DNA from: Mermis nigrescens
Lineage: Eukaryota; Nematoda; Enoplea; Mermithida; Mermithidae
Direction of reading: 5' to 3'
Assembly (NCBI GenBank): GCA_036768485.1
Contig: JAVLUZ010000154.1
Span: 41,757,646-41,821,645, forward strand
DNA length: 64,000 bases
Shown here one piece after another: positions 1 to 12,109 of the stretch; within the stretch, counting starts at the first letter, position 1; every line of letters begins with the position of its first letter. The position numbers were made by a program, and so were the translations under genes. A model generated the notes under the pieces. It was given only the letters and a program-made list of their open reading frames with translations. It searched no databases and was not told where the DNA came from.

Positions 1-139
1 TATCCATTGGCATCAAAGGACTGCGAAAAAACAAAAGAAATTCAAAAATTGAATTCTGAGGGGGTATTTTGGTTTCTGGGGGGGGGGTATTCAGCCATCT
101 GTAGTGTGCATACCCCCAAAACCCCCACGCCCATGTGTG
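1..139 (+). repeat. MITE family C, copy 1 (cut by window edge)
   Basis: This is the 3' part of a ~240-bp non-autonomous element (family C) that recurs about a dozen times in the window. Diagnostic blocks are the 'CCATTGGCATCAAA' stretch, a poly-A/T segment, 'GAATTCTGAGGGGGTATTTT', and the terminal 'CACGCCCATGTGTG'. It abuts the carboxypeptidase Q exon boundary, so it sits in the intron just after the exon. Confidence 0.75.
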
Positions 140-152
140 GTGGAGACGCGAC

Positions 153-632
153 CTATAAGCCACTGATTGACCGTAATTCTTCCACGATTGATTGTAAACG
201 ACGATTTTGCCCCGAACCGCGTCGCCCAATCGGATCAGTTGATCGAACGAATCGACGACGATCGCCGAGGCGCACAACCCGCTTTGGGGAGTGGCCACGG
301 TGCCCCCGAGTCCCAAAATTTTCAATCCTGTCCTGCGAGGGCTAATCAACGCGGCGCTTTCGTGACCTCTGACCCAGTACGGCAAATCTTTCACTATTTC
401 TTTGTGCACGTTGTCCAGTCCTTCCGCCTTCATAGCGTCCAGCAGATATTCGATCGTTTTGACCAACGATTTCGATCCGACCATTCGATGACCGAATGTA
501 TCGGTCAAATAGGCCAATCGGTCGTACGCTTGACCTTTGCCCTCGTCGGATGTTAAATATTGGATGATCTTGGCTGCCGGAGCTGCGTATTTTGACAACT
601 TTAGTTTGTCGCAAGTTCCCGTGTCTGTATTG
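153..632 (-). CDS. CPQ: Carboxypeptidase Q-like M28 metallopeptidase, one internal exon
   Basis: Read on the minus strand, this exon is open for 480 nt (phase: 1 base, 159 codons, 2 bases). It matches the N-terminal part of carboxypeptidase Q (plasma glutamate carboxypeptidase, family M28), a secreted or lysosomal di-zinc enzyme that trims dipeptides. Recognisable blocks are YDRLAYLTDTFGHRMVGSKS, then W-RGHESA, then GLGGTVATP, and near the end GKIVVYNQSWKNYGQSVAYR; they follow the family order and spacing. The acceptor is a normal TTTCTTAG (rc of 633-640). The donor at 151-152 is weak (GTCGCG). The zinc ligands lie in downstream exons left of the window. The signal-peptide exon should lie at higher coordinates but I could not identify it. 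A C-family MITE ends only about 12 bases beyond the donor. Confidence 0.85.
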
Positions 633-639
633 CTAAGAA

Positions 640-2155
640 ATAAAATGATTAAAAAGTGACTTGGTATCGATTTTAATGTTAATTATTAAAACAAACAGGT
701 ACTTGCCGTTGAATTAAATGATCGCAGAAAGTAAAGTAAATGACTATAAAAAGCGATCAAAATAAAGACAATAGGAAATTTTTTGGAATTTTAGCCGAAA
801 ATTTGAGGAATTGAGTAATAGAATTTCCGAGGAGATTTTCAACTTGAAGATGACAGTAGAAAAAACGCGACATATTAGAGCCAGATCGAGGAGAAAATTT
901 AGAGAAATTTTAGAAAAGAGAATTTTTTTATAAAATGGCACAGTCAGAGCAAGGCCAAAAAATTTTTCACACGAAGGTGAATAAGTTTGCTAAAAATTAT
1001 GGTAGTCTGATACACTGCAAATTAAAATCTTCTTCACTCCACTGGAAGTCAAAAGTCAACTATAGCCGTGGTAGTTAGCTGCACGCGAAAACCACAAATT
1101 TTTGCTGAAAAATTTCTAAAAAATCAACACAAAGGTGTGTATTATAATTCTTTCACGCTAGTCGGTTTATGGCTATGAAGCTCATTACTGATCGATTAAG
1201 TCAACTAATAAATTCATCTAGCTTGGATTAGAAAGACTTGAATTTAGACGTTTGTATAACGACCTTACTCTAGCTTTTTTATTACATTAGGCACCAAATT
1301 CTGTCTTTTGACAATTTCTTGAAATTGAATATAAAATTAAATCGAGCATTACAATCGTACAGACTGTTTGCTAAGCGAGCAAATACAAAAGGCAGAAAGT
1401 TTGACTTTTGTAATCGCGTTTGGAATTCCAACCTTAACAAGTTATAAGAGTGCACCTAATATGCATATTTTTCTAGATAGATTAAATTTTCAATTCACGT
1501 ATTGTTTTTTATTGTTATTTTTTACGTATTATTGCCTTATCCCGCTTTCGGTAATAAAAATCGGTAATAAACAATTTATAAATCTATTAGTTATATTATA
1601 TTATAATTATAATATAATTATAATTATGATAAATTATGACTAGATTTTATGATAAACAGCTTCACATCTGATTTCTCTGACGGATGACCCTATATCGACC
1701 ATTCTGTGAAATGCACTACAAGAAAAAATTTAGTTATAAGTCGTATTCGATAACATGTCCAACTAAGATAAAACAAGTAGATATCGATCTTGTGCGTAGG
1801 ACGATTCTGGGACATCTCAAAATTTTATTTCAGCTATCAGACGATCAGATTAAGCTAATGCCCTTAGCAAGCTGTTCTTATCAGTAGAAAAACGTAACTC
1901 ATTTTGACTCTTTATGCTTGCTTAGATATTCGTAAATCCATTCATTTTATCATGAGCATATATGCACAGCATGGCCGATCTGGGGGGTCAGCCGGTCCAG
2001 GGGTCAAAAACTGAGCTTTGTTTGGGCCAAAATGACCTCAAAAACTGGTATGTGCGCTAAAACAGCATCAAAAGTACGTTATTACACAGTTTCTGGTCAA
2101 TTTGAAGCAATTTGAAGAGAATCTACAATTTTTATCCGTTTTCGGATACAAATCG
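640..2155. other. AT-rich intron/intergenic DNA, no feature recognised
   Basis: This stretch upstream of the carboxypeptidase Q exon has only short ORFs with no recognisable motif. It includes a low-complexity TA-rich run around 1590-1640 (alternating ATAATTATAAT). I see no exon-like codon pattern. Confidence 0.5.
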
Positions 2156-2645
2156 CACGTGGGCGTGGGGGTTTGGGGGATATGCACCATAGGTGGGCGG
2201 CACCGAAATTCTGGGGGGTGCAAGATTTTTCAAAGGTCTAAAAATGGCCTTAAAAATGGCGGTATGGCAAAAAAACACCATTATTTAACGTTTCTCATCG
2301 AGCACTATTCATTGGCATCAAAAAATTGCAAAAAACAAAAAAAATTTCAAAAATTGAATTCTGGGGGTATTTTGATTTCTCGGGGGTTCATACCCCTAAA
2401 CCTACCCCTCCACCCCACGCCCAGGTGTGATATGCACCCCTAGATGGCCGAATAACCCCCAGAAACCAAAATACCCCCATAATTCAATTTTTGAAATTCA
2501 TTTTGTTTTTTCGCAATTTTTTGATGCCAATGGATAGTGCTCAGATGATAAACGTTGAAAAATGGTCTTTTTTCGCCATACCACCATTTTTAAGACTATT
2601 TTTGACGTTTGAAACCCCCCAGACTTTTAGTGCTGCCCACCTATG
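2156..2645 (-). repeat. MITE family C, copy 2, split by copy 3
   Basis: A family C copy in minus orientation starts CACGTGGGCGTGGGGG at 2156. It is interrupted at 2187 and resumes at 2430 with CCCCAGAAACC, ending CCACCTATG at 2645. The interruption is itself a C element (2188-2429) in the opposite orientation, flanked by a perfect 8-bp duplication, so one family member jumped into another. The outer copy has no clear target duplication of its own. Confidence 0.75.
2188..2429 (+). repeat. MITE family C, copy 3 (hAT-type, 8-bp TSD)
   Basis: A complete 242-bp copy runs from CATAGGTGGGCGG to CACGCCCAGGTGTG. It is flanked by the identical 8-mer ATATGCAC at 2180-2187 and 2430-2437. An 8-bp target duplication and short, imperfect terminal inverted repeats (CATAGGTGGGCG / CATACATGGGCG type) point to the hAT superfamily. 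It has no coding capacity. Confidence 0.85.
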
Positions 2646-3922
2646 GTCTAGATCCCCAAACTCCCCCTGGGCATTTCTCATCACGATCATACGTAGTACA
2701 CAGCATAGCCGGTCTGGGGTCAGCCAGCCTGGGTGTCGAATAATGAGCTTTTTCGGGCCAATGACGTCAAAAACTGGTATAAACGCTGAACTAGTGTTTA
2801 AAACATGTTAATCTGGTCGATGTCAGGCACTTTTAAAGACAAATGTTTGATTTTCAGTCGTTTCTAGACTTCGTTTTACATTTTTGTTCCTAAAAAGTTC
2901 CCAATTTTCCATTCATTGGGATCTCTACCCCGCCAGCCCCCCACGTGCATGTTTCACCTCGACCGACTAATTAGCACATTATCTCAATTATTCGTTTTAT
3001 TTCTCAAATAAATTTCTCTTTCATTACCGGGCTGAATTTGGCGCTAGACGATGAATCTGACGCAAGTTTAGACTGGAATCGATCGATATTTGCGATTGAA
3101 CAAAATAAAACGTAGAGGAAAAATCCACTCGAACCCATAATTCCTTAAACTGATGTGTACACGCTTCAAATATGGTGAAAAAAACCAGAAAACGATCAAA
3201 TGCAGCAATAAAAATGGCAAAATTTCACACAACGCGTTAGTTTTCCTATCTTTCAGAGGAATATGGCAGAATTATCAGTAGGTATATTTGTGTACTCTAC
3301 ATAGTACCTAAATGAAGAAGGAGAACAAAGACAAAAAGGCTGCCGTTATATGCTGCACAACTGATAAGATTCATAGTACACCTTCCTATCTATTTATATA
3401 GCATTCGGGATCCGGGTTTGATCCGCATCAATTCAAGTAAAGTCGTACTAAGCTAGTCAATTTGACGTCTAAATTTATTTAGGTAGGTACTATAAAAAGG
3501 TAACAAAAGATTCCTTGATTAGTACATCCGGTAATAAGAAAGACGAGCAAAAACTTCCGCCAAATGCACGGATACGTATGTGTGTTGAAACCAGGAGACA
3601 ATTATTATGTAGGTATCTACGTATTGTTTATCTTTAGAAGAGTGTATTATTTGCCGAATAAAGTTTAATTACTTTTTTATTTCGAAACTGCACCGTCCAA
3701 TAAGAAATCTGGAATAAATGGGATTATTTTTATCATTTTGTTTCATTTATTTTGGTCATTTTCATTATCTTAATTATCAGCGAAATATTAATAAAAATAA
3801 TAAAGCATTCAAACCAGTTTTATCTAATCAAGATAAAGGGTGAAAAAATCGGATCTGATTCAAATCCGATCTCCCAAAATTCACGTCCCGTGTAACAAAT
3901 CGGCGGAAACCAACGACTTTTC
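2646..3922. other. Intergenic DNA, no feature recognised
   Basis: This is AT-rich sequence with no motif-bearing ORF. A second 'GGTCTGGGGTCAGCC' stretch at 2711-2725 resembles one near 1978-1995, hinting at a further decayed repeat flanking the C copies. Nothing else is supported. Confidence 0.4.
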
Positions 3923-4199
3923 GGGTAGGGGACACTTGGCCAGCATATTCAGATGGCCAGCGCATTCAGATGGCCAGCCTAGTTCAGATAGGCCAGCATA
4001 TTCAGATGGCCAGTGTATTCAGATGGCCAGCGTATTCAGATGGCCAGCCTACTAGTTCAGAAGGCCAGCATATTCAGATGGCCAGCATAAGGCCAATAAA
4101 GATTAAGAAAAAAGGTTAAAGATTGGCTTTCCATCCAATACAGCATTACCAACACACCGAGGTGTGATTCTCGCTGAGATACCGGAAGTGGTCGCAACC

Positions 4200-4386
4200 T
4201 ACTAAATGTGCAGTGGCCTTAAAAATGGTGTTGTGGCGAAAAAACACCATTTTTCGACGTTTCTCATCGAGCACCATCCATTGGCATCGAAAAATTGCGA
4301 AAAAAACGGAAAAAAATTTTCAAAATTTGAATTCTAGGGGGGAGGGTATTTTGATTTCTGGGGGTGCATACCCCACACCCGGTGTG
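4200..4386 (+). repeat. MITE family C, copy 4 (5'-deleted)
   Basis: This 187-bp copy lies inside the foldback-like element and lacks the first ~50 bp of the family. It ends CACACCCGGTGTG. Flanking 8-mers TCGCAACC (4192-4199) and TCGCAACT (4387-4394) match at seven of eight positions. Confidence 0.65.
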
Positions 4387-4539
4387 TCGCAACTCCTAAA
4401 GGCTGTAACCTTCGCCACACAAGTCTAGCTTCCCATTTATTAACCCCGGGGGATCAAAGGCTTGGTGCTCTATTGGATTTAAGAGCGTTAAGGTCCTTAA
4501 ATAAGAATCCCAGGCATAATTTTAGTCAATGTATAAAAA

Positions 4540-4625
4540 TTCAAAAATGGTGTTTTTTCGCCATACCACTATTTATTGACCATAGAAAAAACTTGCACCC
4601 TCTGGAATTTGGGTGTTGTCCACGT
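4540..4625 (-). repeat. MITE family C fragment (copy 5)
   Basis: A short fragment in minus orientation (TTTTTTCGCCATACCACTATTT, then a CTTGCACCCTCTGGAATTTG-like block). It is truncated on both sides and lies in the interior of the foldback-like element. Confidence 0.5.
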
Positions 4626-4869
4626 ACTGCACCAAACCGCCAAGCCTTAAGCTGGCCATCTGACTATGCTGGTCATGTGAATATGCTGGCCATCTGAATA
4701 CGCTGGCCATCTGAATACGCTGGCCATCTGAATTCGCTGGCCATCTGAATACGCTGGCCATGTTAACACAATGGGCATCGGAAATAGATCATTTTGGCTG
4801 GCCATCTGAATACGCTGGCCATCTGAATGTGCTGGTCAAGTGAACCCGGCTGGACATGTGAATCCTAAC

Positions 4870-5872
4870 CGACTTTTCTGGATAAAAAATTGGATGGCTT
4901 TGTGAGGACACGCAACAATAAAAAAATTTTAAGAAAAATGAGATATTTAGATAAAATTTGTGTTAGAAGCCCGCCCGCGTTCGAGTCAGATTTTTTGTCT
5001 ACATAATTTTTTATATCAATTCTCGTCCGCTGAAGCAGCCAACGACTTCTTGCCACACAAGATGAAGAATTTAGATGCGCTTTGTCCCCGAAATTTTTTT
5101 CTCGCGGCACTGTATTGAACGCAGGAAGTTCTGCAAAAGTAAACTTTACAAAACTTTTCAGCCCATTCGTTTCGTTGCCACTTGCCATGCTTTCACACCT
5201 TAAAAAATGCTTCGTCTGCACGAACTTTCATGGACTACAATTCTAATTCATTATCCTTATAGCATGGAGCCTATTTATTATTTACTTTTCTGGTATTAAA
5301 CACGCGTTTCAATTTGTTGTGACACTCAAATTGATTTGATGCACTATCTGCAATTTTTTATGCGTTAAATTTAAAAACAGCAATAGTGCATAAATTACGT
5401 ATAACAGAATCACGGTTGTTTATAATGCGAAGTGAATGCCAGACACGGCACGACACGAAGCGATTGGAAGGGTCTAAATCTATAGAAATTTGTAGTGTGA
5501 GAGAAAATTGAAAATTAAAAATTAAAAAGTACTCAAGAAAAAATATAAAAAAATATCTTTGTTAAAAAAATTTACGGGATAATTATTAGAGTAAAATGGA
5601 ATAAAAATCGTATTTTTCCAATGAAAAGTTGAACGAATTAAGCTTTATTTAATTTAGTTCCTCGCAAATGGCCATATGTGCATTTAATGATGGAGTTGAG
5701 AAAAAATAATGTTTGAAATTTAATACAATGGCCTTATAATTACAGAAACTTGCTTTAAGGAGCAGACACTATACGTGTTTCTGGAGGTTCGGGCGCTTTG
5801 GAACCTGTTAGGCTGATAAATGCTCACCCAATGCAAAATGACTGCGACCACACTTGAGCACGAGCGTCTTGA
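4870..5872. other. Intergenic DNA with one unassigned minus-strand ORF
   Basis: A 118-codon minus-strand ORF spans 4865-5221, but it runs into the foldback-like element and its duplicated target. Its 5' half (5000-5221) is less AT-rich than the surroundings and starts MASGNETNG after an internal ATG. I do not recognise the protein. It could be a 5' exon of the minus-strand gene to the left, or chance. The rest of the stretch is AT-rich with no feature. Confidence 0.3.
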
Positions 5873-6153
5873 CCATGGGCAACAGCCAAATTTTATTAGT
5901 CCGATGACGCCAAATCGCCAAAAATTGCATCAAAAATTCAATCCTTGGAGATCTATTGATTTGGAGAGGGGTTGATTTAGAGAGGGGTTCCCTCAGACCT
6001 CTCCAGGCCCATACATGTGAACCGGAATCCCTTTCCCGAGAATCTGAGAGACTCGTCTACAAATCAATAGACCCCAGAATTGAATTTTTGGTGCTATTTT
6101 TAGCGATTTTGGCCCATCAGAACCCCTAGAACTTAGTTGCTGCCCATATATGG
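5873..6153. repeat. Palindromic MITE (family P)
   Basis: The two halves are imperfect inverted repeats. CCATGGGCAACAGCCAAATT at the left pairs with the reverse complement of the right end (TTGCTGCCCATATATGG). The inner CAAATCGCCAAAAATTGCAT and GGAGATCTATTGATTTGG blocks pair with GCTATTTTTAGCGATTTTGG and CAAATCAATAGACC. There is no ORF and no clear target duplication. Confidence 0.65.
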
Positions 6154-9100
6154 CTCGGATCTTCCAGAATTGTCAAGTCCTCTAAAATAATTGTAGAAAG
6201 TGTCCTATTCAAACTTTACAAGCTAAGTTTCGGCTAAAATGAATCAAATTCTAGGGCCCATTTTTTACTGTTTTCTTGTCAATTTTACTCAAATTTTTAG
6301 TAAGTTTTTACGTTTTCATGTTGAACGATCATTGCAATAAACGTCAAAAACTATGTTTTTAGAACATATACTTACCCATTCTTTGTTGACCTAAAAAAGC
6401 AGGCTCCTAGCTATTGGGGGATGAGGGGGCTAAAGCGCATTTGGAAGACTGCCAAAATAAATTTGAGCAAGCTCTCTGGGCTGATGAACCCAAAATTTTC
6501 GGGCGCTTTGCGTCGAATATACTGTTTTTGTCTAATTTTTTCTGCTGGACAGCGATTAATACATGGTGAATATGTCAAAATTTTATAGAGTTCCGCGCAG
6601 AATTATTTATTTACCGTATTGTTTTTTTACAATGTACCGATTGAGTTACAAAACAGGTTGAAGACAGGGTCAAGCTAGATCAATTGTGAAGCCATTTTAT
6701 ACAACTTATTTTTTGAACATGATTAAAGTCAACTTGACTTTGTTGAAAAAATTTTAAAATTATCATTATCCTTCAATGCGTAAAATTAATTAGGGCAGAC
6801 CACATCCAGAATTCCCATGATATATTTATAGTAGGCCACTTGGCGCTAGGCACCTATATAATTGTTTCACATATGTTTGGGAATAAATGTCAAAAATTCT
6901 TACCAATAATAATCAGACGGTTATTATTAATCACGAATTAAATCTTTGCAATAATTGTGATCTGACAAGTTGTTGTCCAATTCGTATATGTCAAAACTTG
7001 TATGAAACACCATATAAATTTCGATATGCAGGGTGGTTGAAAATAACGAATGGTTCTTATAACTTTTCTAACATTTGACCTGAGTGAATGCAGCTGGCTG
7101 GATCTAAGGACCTATTATCCTTATGAGGAGGTGTCGAAGTTTCATCCATGCTGGTTGAGCTCAAGGTGGGCGGAACCCTGACTCTGGACGGTAAAAATGT
7201 GAAGCCATTTTCAAAGGTCACGAAAATCGTCTTAAAAGTGGTCGCATGGCGGAAAAAATGCTTAATTTTGCGCACGTATCTCATCGGGCACAATGGAGGT
7301 GGCATCGCACCCTCCGCTCCCCAAAATGCAAGCTCCTGCCTGATGTGAATGCTGGCTGGGTGTTTTGATTTCTGGGGAAGAGCCTATTTATCTTCTGTGG
7401 GGGTACGTATCGTAAGTTTCGTGTATGCGTGGATGAGCTGCTCTTTGTTTACGCAATATTTGGCAGAAGTCGTTGGGTCATGAAACATCTGTTAGAAGCA
7501 TTATTTATCTTTATAACGCTATAACTTTGTAATACTTTACGATATTTAAATGCAACTTCTTTTATTTTAAAATCCAGTCAATTGCCTATTTCATTTTATT
7601 TGTTTTTTGTGTTTTAAGTTAGACCAAAATAATTGAAGTTTAATCAAAAGTTGTACGTTTTGGCAACAGCTAGCAAAGTAAAAAACGTTCATGTATGAAT
7701 GCAACAACCCATGATACAAGTGCAGCGCTTTTGCACAGGAAAAACCCATCAAAGTAAAAATAGATAGAGTAGTACACATATAATTTGACATTATATAAAA
7801 GAAACCGCGTTGAATTATCTTTTTCTGTCGGAGAATTAAACTGTTGTAAAGAGACTTCTTTTAGACGAAAAATCTGCAAAAAAAGTCGAAATAATGACTT
7901 GAGCTCAATTTAGCGTAAACTAGAAGTAGAATCATAATCAGTATGATTGAAACTCCATCACGTACTTTTAAAGGTATAAGGCTCTTAGAAAAAGCAGAAC
8001 CGCATTTAATTTGGTCGAGTAGTAGAGAAGTTATATATGGAACTATATGTCATTCGTTTTTTAGCCACCCTGTGCAAATTTTTCGTCGTCCAATTAATTT
8101 GCCAAGAAGTATGCTTGCGAAAGTCGATCAAAATTTGATTTTTTTCTGCAAAAAGCAGAATAAATAAATAAAAAATAAAATAAAATCAGTACTCAATAAA
8201 AGAAACTACTAGAAGATTCGAAAGACACTTGAAATTAAGTGCTTGACGATGGCTTTACACATATAGCTTAAAAATGGTAAAACAACAAAAGCATTTATTC
8301 AGAAAAATTCATTGTCTTTCGAGCTTCCAAATTTTTATAGCTACAGTAAACCACATAGCAAAAACAGCTGAAATTGCAATATGGCCGCATTTTTACTAGT
8401 CTGTGAAAATACGCTTAAATCTGACAAAATAGTATCGTCTTAACATCCTCTCTAAAACGTTGATTTTTTAGTTTTTATTCTAAAGGTCGCCTTCATTCTG
8501 CTACCGCAATTTAAATCTTTCCCATTATGGCCGCCACCATAAACTAAGCATATAACACGCTACAGATTGTACATATATTATTAAACGTTTGAGCACATTT
8601 TGGGAATTGCAAAAAGGCGCTTTCGAATGGTTACTCAATCGTATGTAGGCAGCCATATTTGCAAAAATACTGCAATGTTAGACGTTTCATCCATAATTTG
8701 TCGCGGGTTCAACATATACCTAAATTTTTTGACTAAATAACTAGAAAATTACTATTTTCTTGTCATATGAGCTGTATCGAAGTCTGAAATTCCTTTTAGT
8801 GTACCCATATACAAAGGTAATAATGTAGGTACAATGTTGAAGACCTCGTTTTTGGCCTATCTCATCAAACTTCTTTGATTAGATGTCCGCAAAGGACCAG
8901 CAATTTTTTTAAATTGTAGCACCTAAAAGCTCTATTTTTCGGAGATTTTTTCACGGTTTCTGACAGTTTGACCTGCTTCGCACCTAATTTGATTCTTGAA
9001 ACGGCTATTCTTCGTACATAGTACCTATCGACTGTTTGCACCTAATCGGCCGATGCTTGGCAACTATTTGGCTCAATTTCACGCCAAAATTCCGGTCTCT

Positions 9101-10294
9101 AATAATTATACATTTAAATATGGTTTTTAATTGCATTAGAAACGCACATTTTGATTCAGCATTTGAATCAAAATAAATTATAATTATAATTAATTATATT
9201 GTAATTAATTAATTGCTCAACATAATTTAAGCTTATGTAAATAACACGATTTCGTATACATGCATGTAAATATTTTAGATCTGTCTAATTAGCAGACCTT
9301 ATTTAATAAAGTAAATAAAGCTCAAATAATAAATAAATAAATTATGAGCTCTGAAATTCTACCCGCACATTATCGTATTACAGGATACTTACACAGATAT
9401 GTACTTAGATACGTATGTCCCAGGTTAGCGATTCAGGAAGGTTAAATTAGAACATTTATTACTTGTTATAAGATCGTAAAGCCGTAAAAATCTAATAATA
9501 GGTAGGTACCTAAGTACGATAAGGTTACAGTAAGCTGAGCTTTCGCTTACAGTAATTACAAGCCTTGAATAGGTTACATGCGAAGCTTGTTTTTATTTCC
9601 TACGTACATTATGTTAATTATATAGAGAAAATAATGCATTATTGAACAATTTATGCATTTTCTGTTGAAATTCTACGAATTACTGTAGCTCTGCTGATTA
9701 GCTATTGTGTTTGAGAGTGTTCGCGTCCAAGCGATAAAATTCAATATTCATAGCGAACTCGCCGGATCGAAATCCCTTTTTTCGATTATTTTTACGACTG
9801 AATAAGCAATTAAATATTTTTATGGAATAAACCAGTTTTTGTTTCAAAATCTAAAACCATGACCTTGCGAGCAAAGAAAAAGATAAGGAATCAGTAAAAT
9901 TAAACGCAATTTATGATCAGAAATTGCAACAATAATATTTCAAGGCGATAAAAAGATCGCCTAAAAATATGGCGTCCATTGAACCGCGTTTGTATCATGC
10001 TTCAGCGATTATAACACGCTTTTGTGCTCCGAAATATGCACTTATGAATTATAAATGCTCGATTAGATACTCTTTATCAGTATGAATAAAATTAAAAATA
10101 TCCTATGTACAAACTTTTTTCGAGTTTTTATTGCGCGGCTCATTTGACGTGAATCATCATACAAAATCACATATTCTAAAAGCAATAAATTATTAATTAA
10201 AGTACATTTATACGAAATTAGTGCAAAAGACGAAGGTAGTGCGCGCAGGCTAAATAAATTATGCACTTAGAACACGCCCCCTACAGATACCCCG
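6154..10294. other. Intergenic DNA, no gene recognised
   Basis: This 4.1-kb stretch has no motif-bearing ORF. A strongly decayed C-family copy seems present at about 7160-7300 (GGTGGGCGGAACC, AAAGGTCACGAAAATCGTC). A TA-rich low-complexity tract lies at 9177-9215, and short TAGGTAGGTACCTAAGTA-type tracts at 9500-9520. A minus-strand ORF at 7591-7791 begins with a hydrophobic, signal-peptide-like stretch but has no supporting splice site or homology. Confidence 0.4.
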
Positions 10295-11911
10295 TTAGAT
10301 CAACTTTTTCAACTTTTCACAGAGGGAAGCAACACTAGGAGATCTTACAACAGCTTCAGGGAGGGAATTCTATATGTGAATCCACCTATTGGATGAATCA
10401 TACCCACAAACATCAAGCCGAAAAGGAGTGCATTCACATTTCATTGAATTTTGAGCACGCGTGTTGTTTTCACAAAAAGTAAAAAAGTCGGCTTGCTGCA
10501 AAACACATCTACCACTCAATATCCGATACATCATACACAGATCACTACGCAATCTGCGAATCTCCAGGCTATCCAATTCTAAGGAACTGAGTCTTTCAGC
10601 ATAAGAAAGTCCCCGAAATTGAATAATTTTACGTGTAAATTTCCTTTGAACATTTTCGATCATTGGAGCATGGGTCTTACGGTATGGATTCCAAAAAGTG
10701 CTACAATACTCAAGAAGCGGTCTGACGTAAACAGTAAAAGCCCTAGACATATTTGGTTTATTTTTAGAAGCAAATGATTTCGATATTAGCATAGCCCTAG
10801 CATAAGCTCTACGCATTAAATCATTATAGTGGAAATTAAAATCAAGTTTGCTTGATACGTAAGCACCCATATCCTTTACAGAATTTACACTGTTCTACAG
10901 TCAGGTCAGAAATTCTATAAGAATGCTCGGGATTTCCAAAACCTATATATAACGCGTAGCATTTTTCAGTAGTTATTTTCAACTGCCAATCCTTGGACCA
11001 GACTACGAGTTTAAGCGATATCATCTTGAAGTTGGGTGTGATTGCTAGATAAATATAAAGCTTGAGCTTGACGTCATTGGCAAAAAGGCAAACTTTGCTA
11101 TTTAAGCGGTCACTAATGTCATTTATGAATAAAACGAAAAGAATTGGGCCAAGTATACTGCCCTGAGGGACACCGCTAGTGACAGATTTTTCGCTCAAAA
11201 ACTGACCGTTAATAACAACCCTTTGATTCCTATCGCTCAAAAAACAAGTTAACCAACTCAATAAATCTCCAGAAAATCCAAAAGTTTCCAATTTATAAAT
11301 TAATTTACGGTGAACTACAAAGTCGAAAGCTTTAGAAAAATAAATGTAGATAACATCAACAGTGTTTTTTCATCAATTAATTTAGTCCATTCATTTTTGC
11401 ACTTTAGTAATTGCAATTCACACGATTTAACCCTTTTGAAAACCAAACTGACCGGAGATCAAATTATTCTCACGTAAATGTGCTTGCATCGAACTGTTAA
11501 TTATTGATTCCATGATCTTACACGTAACACAACATAACGATATCAGCCTGCAATTTTTAGCATCACTTTGGTCGCCCTTTTTATACACAGGAACAACATT
11601 AGCGGTGCGCCACAGTACAGGAATACAATGGGTTCTGAAAGATATTTCAAAAATAAAGGGTCAAGGGCTGGGTAAGTACAAAAGCAAGTTTTTCACAAAA
11701 ATGCGCAAAGTCCGTCAGGGCCAATCGATAATGATGGTTTAATTTTCCGTACAGCAGAAAAAACGACATCATCAGAAAAACGAACGTTTGATATTTTTGG
11801 CTGTGCACAAGCATTAATAAGACCAAAATTTGTTTGCATAGGAACACTAAAGACTGAAGCAAAAAGTGTGCTAAAAACGTTTGCCTTATCTTTGTCAGTA
11901 GAAGCAATCAC
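10295..11911 (-). pseudogene. LINE reverse transcriptase and C-terminal region, frameshifted
   Basis: The order is: RT start with KPSLSIGPDGL (11693-11911), a frame-broken stretch, motif TSGVPQGSILGPILFVLFIN (within 11291-10842), then the catalytic box read as FANDVKL. The expected FADD has Asn in place of the first catalytic Asp, so the enzyme would be dead even if frames were restored. The C-terminal part (10870-10295) has YVRPLLEYCSTFWNP and the SPSVASL tail typical of CR1-like elements. Confidence 0.85.
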
Positions 11912-12109
11912 ACGATCGCCATCAGTTAAGATTGGAATAGTTCTTTCACCACTAATACGAGAATTAACAAAATTATAAAGGAATTCAAATTTCCAGATTT
12001 AATAAGTTTATCCTCCTTGGAAGAGTGAAATTTATAGATTTCGGCCTTTAATAACTTTGCACACTTATTATAAACAGCTTTAGATTCAGGTGTTTTTCTG
12101 TTTATAAAC

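Larger units (their letters stand above)
3923..4869. mobile_element. Foldback-like element with tandem-repeat inverted ends
   Basis: The left end (3923-4092) and right end (4645-4869) are inverted copies of each other. Both are built from tandem ~15-bp units of the type ATTCAGATGGCCAGC / GCTGGCCATCTGAAT. The extreme termini also match as imperfect inverted repeats (GGGTAGGGGACAC / GGTTAGGATTCAC). The flanks share CGACTTTTC at 3914-3922 and 4870-4878, a 9-bp match (8 bp if the element is drawn one base longer on the right). Subrepeat-built inverted ends with a 9-bp duplication are the hallmark of Drosophila FB foldback elements. The interior carries C-family MITE pieces and no transposase. Superfamily assignment is inference. 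Confidence 0.75.

Noticed and set aside
7591..7791. Signal-peptide exon of carboxypeptidase Q
   Set aside because: Hydrophobic start but no donor, phase or homology support; kept only as a remark.
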